From the NCBI GenBank assembly GCA_031284025.1, contig JAITAR010000073.1:1-5191 (forward strand): a stretch of DNA of 5,191 bases, in the 5' to 3' direction. Position numbers and translations under genes: made by a program. The DNA comes from Rickettsiales bacterium (GTDB taxonomy: Bacteria; Pseudomonadota; Alphaproteobacteria; Rickettsiales; UBA1997). Positions within the stretch are counted from its first letter, which is position 1. Each line of letters opens with the position of its first letter. This document shows, piece by piece, positions 4,190-5,191 of this stretch. The notes under the pieces were generated by a model, which did no database searches, had not been told where the DNA came from, and was given only the letters and a program-made list of their open reading frames with translations.

Positions 4190-5191
4190 TTGGCTAAACT
4201 GACAAATTTTGTTTTCCATTCTAGTCTGGCGATAGCTATTATTTTTAATATCGTAGCGGTGGGCAGGGCCAAAGCTGAAGATGTGAATAATTTTGGTGCA
4301 CTGCAAGGGGCCATTGGCAATGATGGCAAAAATTATTTAAATGTAAAGCAAGACATACCCTTCACCAATGAAATAGCAATCAATCGTAGCAACCTCACCA
4401 TCTCCGGACCGGGGGGGGGGGAAGTCAAATTAGATGGCAGTGAGCAGCATAGATTTTTTACCATAGGAGAAAATTTAGAAAATATTTCACTGAAAAATCT
4501 GCATTTCAATGGAGGCCATGATAATAGATTGGGACTCATTAGTGGTAACTCTAATTCGGAGGCAGGCGGCGGGGCCATTCATCTGAAAAGAGGAACTAAA
4601 ATTATCCTAGAAAATACTACCTTCAACAAAAATCAGGCTGGATTATTTGGTGGAGCTATCCGTTCCCGAGGAGCGGAGGACAGAAAAAATACTTTAGAGT
4701 TAAAAGGAAAAACTATCTTCAATGGCAATGAAAGCACAGAAAATGACAGTGAAGGCGGTGGCGCCATCTATGGTGAATATTCCAATATGATTTTTGGAGA
4801 AGTAATTTTTGAAAAAAATAAGTCCTATGGGTGTGGTGGAGCCATCTATGTACTTAATTATGTCGTCATGACCTTCGGTGAAAAGGCTACCTTCAGTGAC
4901 AATGAAAGTTCTAATGGTACTGGTGGAGCTATCTGTGCTTATGACCATTCATCACTGACCTTCGGCGGAGAGGCAATTTTCACAGAAAATAGTTCTGTCG
5001 GCAATGGTGGAGCCATCTTTTCCTCGGGAGAGAATGCCACTAACAAAAATATTTTGAAATTTGAAGGAAATGCTTCCTTTGTGAGAAATAGCGCCACTGA
5101 AGGCGGCAATGGTAATGGTGGAGCCATCTTCGTTGAAAATTCATCACTAACCTTTGGAGGACTAGCAACCTTTGAAAACAACAGAGCAAGA
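4190..5191 (+). CDS. Pmp-like surface protein with FxxN / GGAI repeats, probable autotransporter (3' end outside window)
   Basis: The frame is open for 334 codons to the window edge with no stop. Residues 1-29 form a Sec signal peptide: MAKLTNF, a hydrophobic core SSLAIAIIFNIVAV, then GRAKA with AxA cleavage before Glu30. From residue 126 on, seven GGAI motifs (127, 154, 190, 216, 245, 273, 310) alternate with seven FxxN motifs (145, 177, 207, 235, 264, 297, 328). A module reads roughly LTFGGxAxFxxN, then a variable polar stretch, then GGAI, every 25-37 residues. These are the hallmark repeats of chlamydial polymorphic membrane proteins, whose beta-helix passengers act as adhesins and are exported through a C-terminal beta-barrel. 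That barrel would lie beyond the window and is not seen. An 11-G run lies in codons 74-78, between the signal peptide and the repeats, and its length decides whether the protein is made in full. Translation starts at TTG. Other repeat-rich beta-helix proteins use similar motifs, so the Pmp family is probable rather than proven. Confidence 0.85.
   Translation, partial: MAKLTNFVFHSSLAIAIIFNIVAVGRAKAEDVNNFGALQGAIGNDGKNYLNVKQDIPFTNEIAINRSNLTISGPGGGEVKLDGSEQHRFFTIGENLENISLKNLHFNGGHDNRLGLISGNSNSEAGGGAIHLKRGTKIILENTTFNKNQAGLFGGAIRSRGAEDRKNTLELKGKTIFNGNESTENDSEGGGAIYGEYSNMIFGEVIFEKNKSYGCGGAIYVLNYVVMTFGEKATFSDNESSNGTGGAICAYDHSSLTFGGEAIFTENSSVGNGGAIFSSGENATNKNILKFEGNASFVRNSATEGGNGNGGAIFVENSSLTFGGLATFENNRAR
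4411..4421 (+). repeat. Poly-G tract (11 G) in the Pmp-like coding sequence
   Basis: Eleven consecutive G follow ACC within a gene otherwise poor in G runs. In the present length the frame continues through PGGGEVKLDG. A loss of one G gives PGGGKSN and then TAG, after 80 residues; a gain of one gives PGGGGSQIRWQ and then TGA, after 84. The tract is thus placed to switch the surface protein on and off by slipped-strand mispairing. Confidence 0.85.
4568..5182 (+). repeat. Tandem degenerate FxxN / GGAI repeat array
   Basis: Seven modules repeat at protein level. At DNA level the GGAI core is often the same: GGTGGAGC at 4649, 4835, 4922, 5006 and 5117. A 17-base exact direct repeat, AATGGTGGAGCCATCTT, occurs at 5003-5019 and 5114-5130, 111 bases apart (37 codons). 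ATTCATCACT recurs at 4947-4956 and 5139-5148, 192 bases apart (64 codons). Both offsets are multiples of three. Confidence 0.8.

Noticed and set aside
4333..5181. Three leftward frames of about 80 codons antisense to the Pmp-like gene
   Set aside because: They read repetitive PPP and SPPKVSDE strings that are the mirror of the GGAI repeats, and the plus strand has a signal peptide, ribosome binding site and family motifs.
4568..5182. CRISPR array or tandem non-coding repeats
   Set aside because: The repeats are degenerate, occur at codon-multiple distances and encode the GGAI / FxxN protein motif; there are no uniform repeats with unique spacers.

Overview
The window looks like a piece of a small, AT-rich genome from a host-associated, probably obligately intracellular bacterium. 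Three things suggest this: sparse gene packing with AU-rich spacers, a lone rickettsial-style intradiol dioxygenase relative, and a surface protein built from the FxxN / GGA[I] repeats best known from chlamydial polymorphic membrane proteins (Pmp). A Rickettsiales- or Holosporales-like alphaproteobacterium is my first guess and a Chlamydiae-related bacterium the second. The sequence alone does not settle this.

Layout. (1) Bases 1-332 hold at most the start of an unrecognised leftward gene at the edge, a promoter region with back-to-back -10 boxes, and a leader of about 140 nt. (2) 333-1829 (+) is a complete ABC-F ATPase of 498 aa with both nucleotide-binding sites intact. (3) 1830-1990 is a spacer with a strong bulged hairpin and a perfect TATAAT box. 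(4) 1991-2671 (+) is a small exported intradiol-dioxygenase-like protein in which one of the two iron-binding histidines is asparagine. (5) A perfect 11-bp hairpin at 2660-2695 separates it from the convergent dprA gene at 2711-3901 (-), which encodes a 396-aa DNA-processing protein of natural transformation. (6) The divergent spacer 3902-4189 carries a canonical promoter for dprA and inverted repeats upstream of the rightward gene. (7) 4190 to the window end (+) is the first 334 codons of a Pmp-like, presumably autotransported surface protein with a clear signal peptide and seven FxxN / GGAI repeat pairs.

The strongest observation is an uninterrupted run of 11 G at 4411-4421, inside codons 74-78 of the Pmp-like gene. 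With 11 G the frame is open to the window end. With 10 or 12 G the reading frame would stop within a few codons (80- or 84-residue products). This is the layout of an ON/OFF phase-variation switch, as described for several Chlamydia pneumoniae pmp genes. In-frame direct repeats in the GGAI modules offer a second route to variation.

The genes do not form one operon or an obvious pathway. ABC-F serves the ribosome, DprA handles incoming or recombining single-stranded DNA, the dioxygenase relative has no aromatic-pathway neighbours, and the Pmp-like protein faces the host. DprA beside a repeat-rich, phase-variable surface gene is suggestive, but any functional link is inference.
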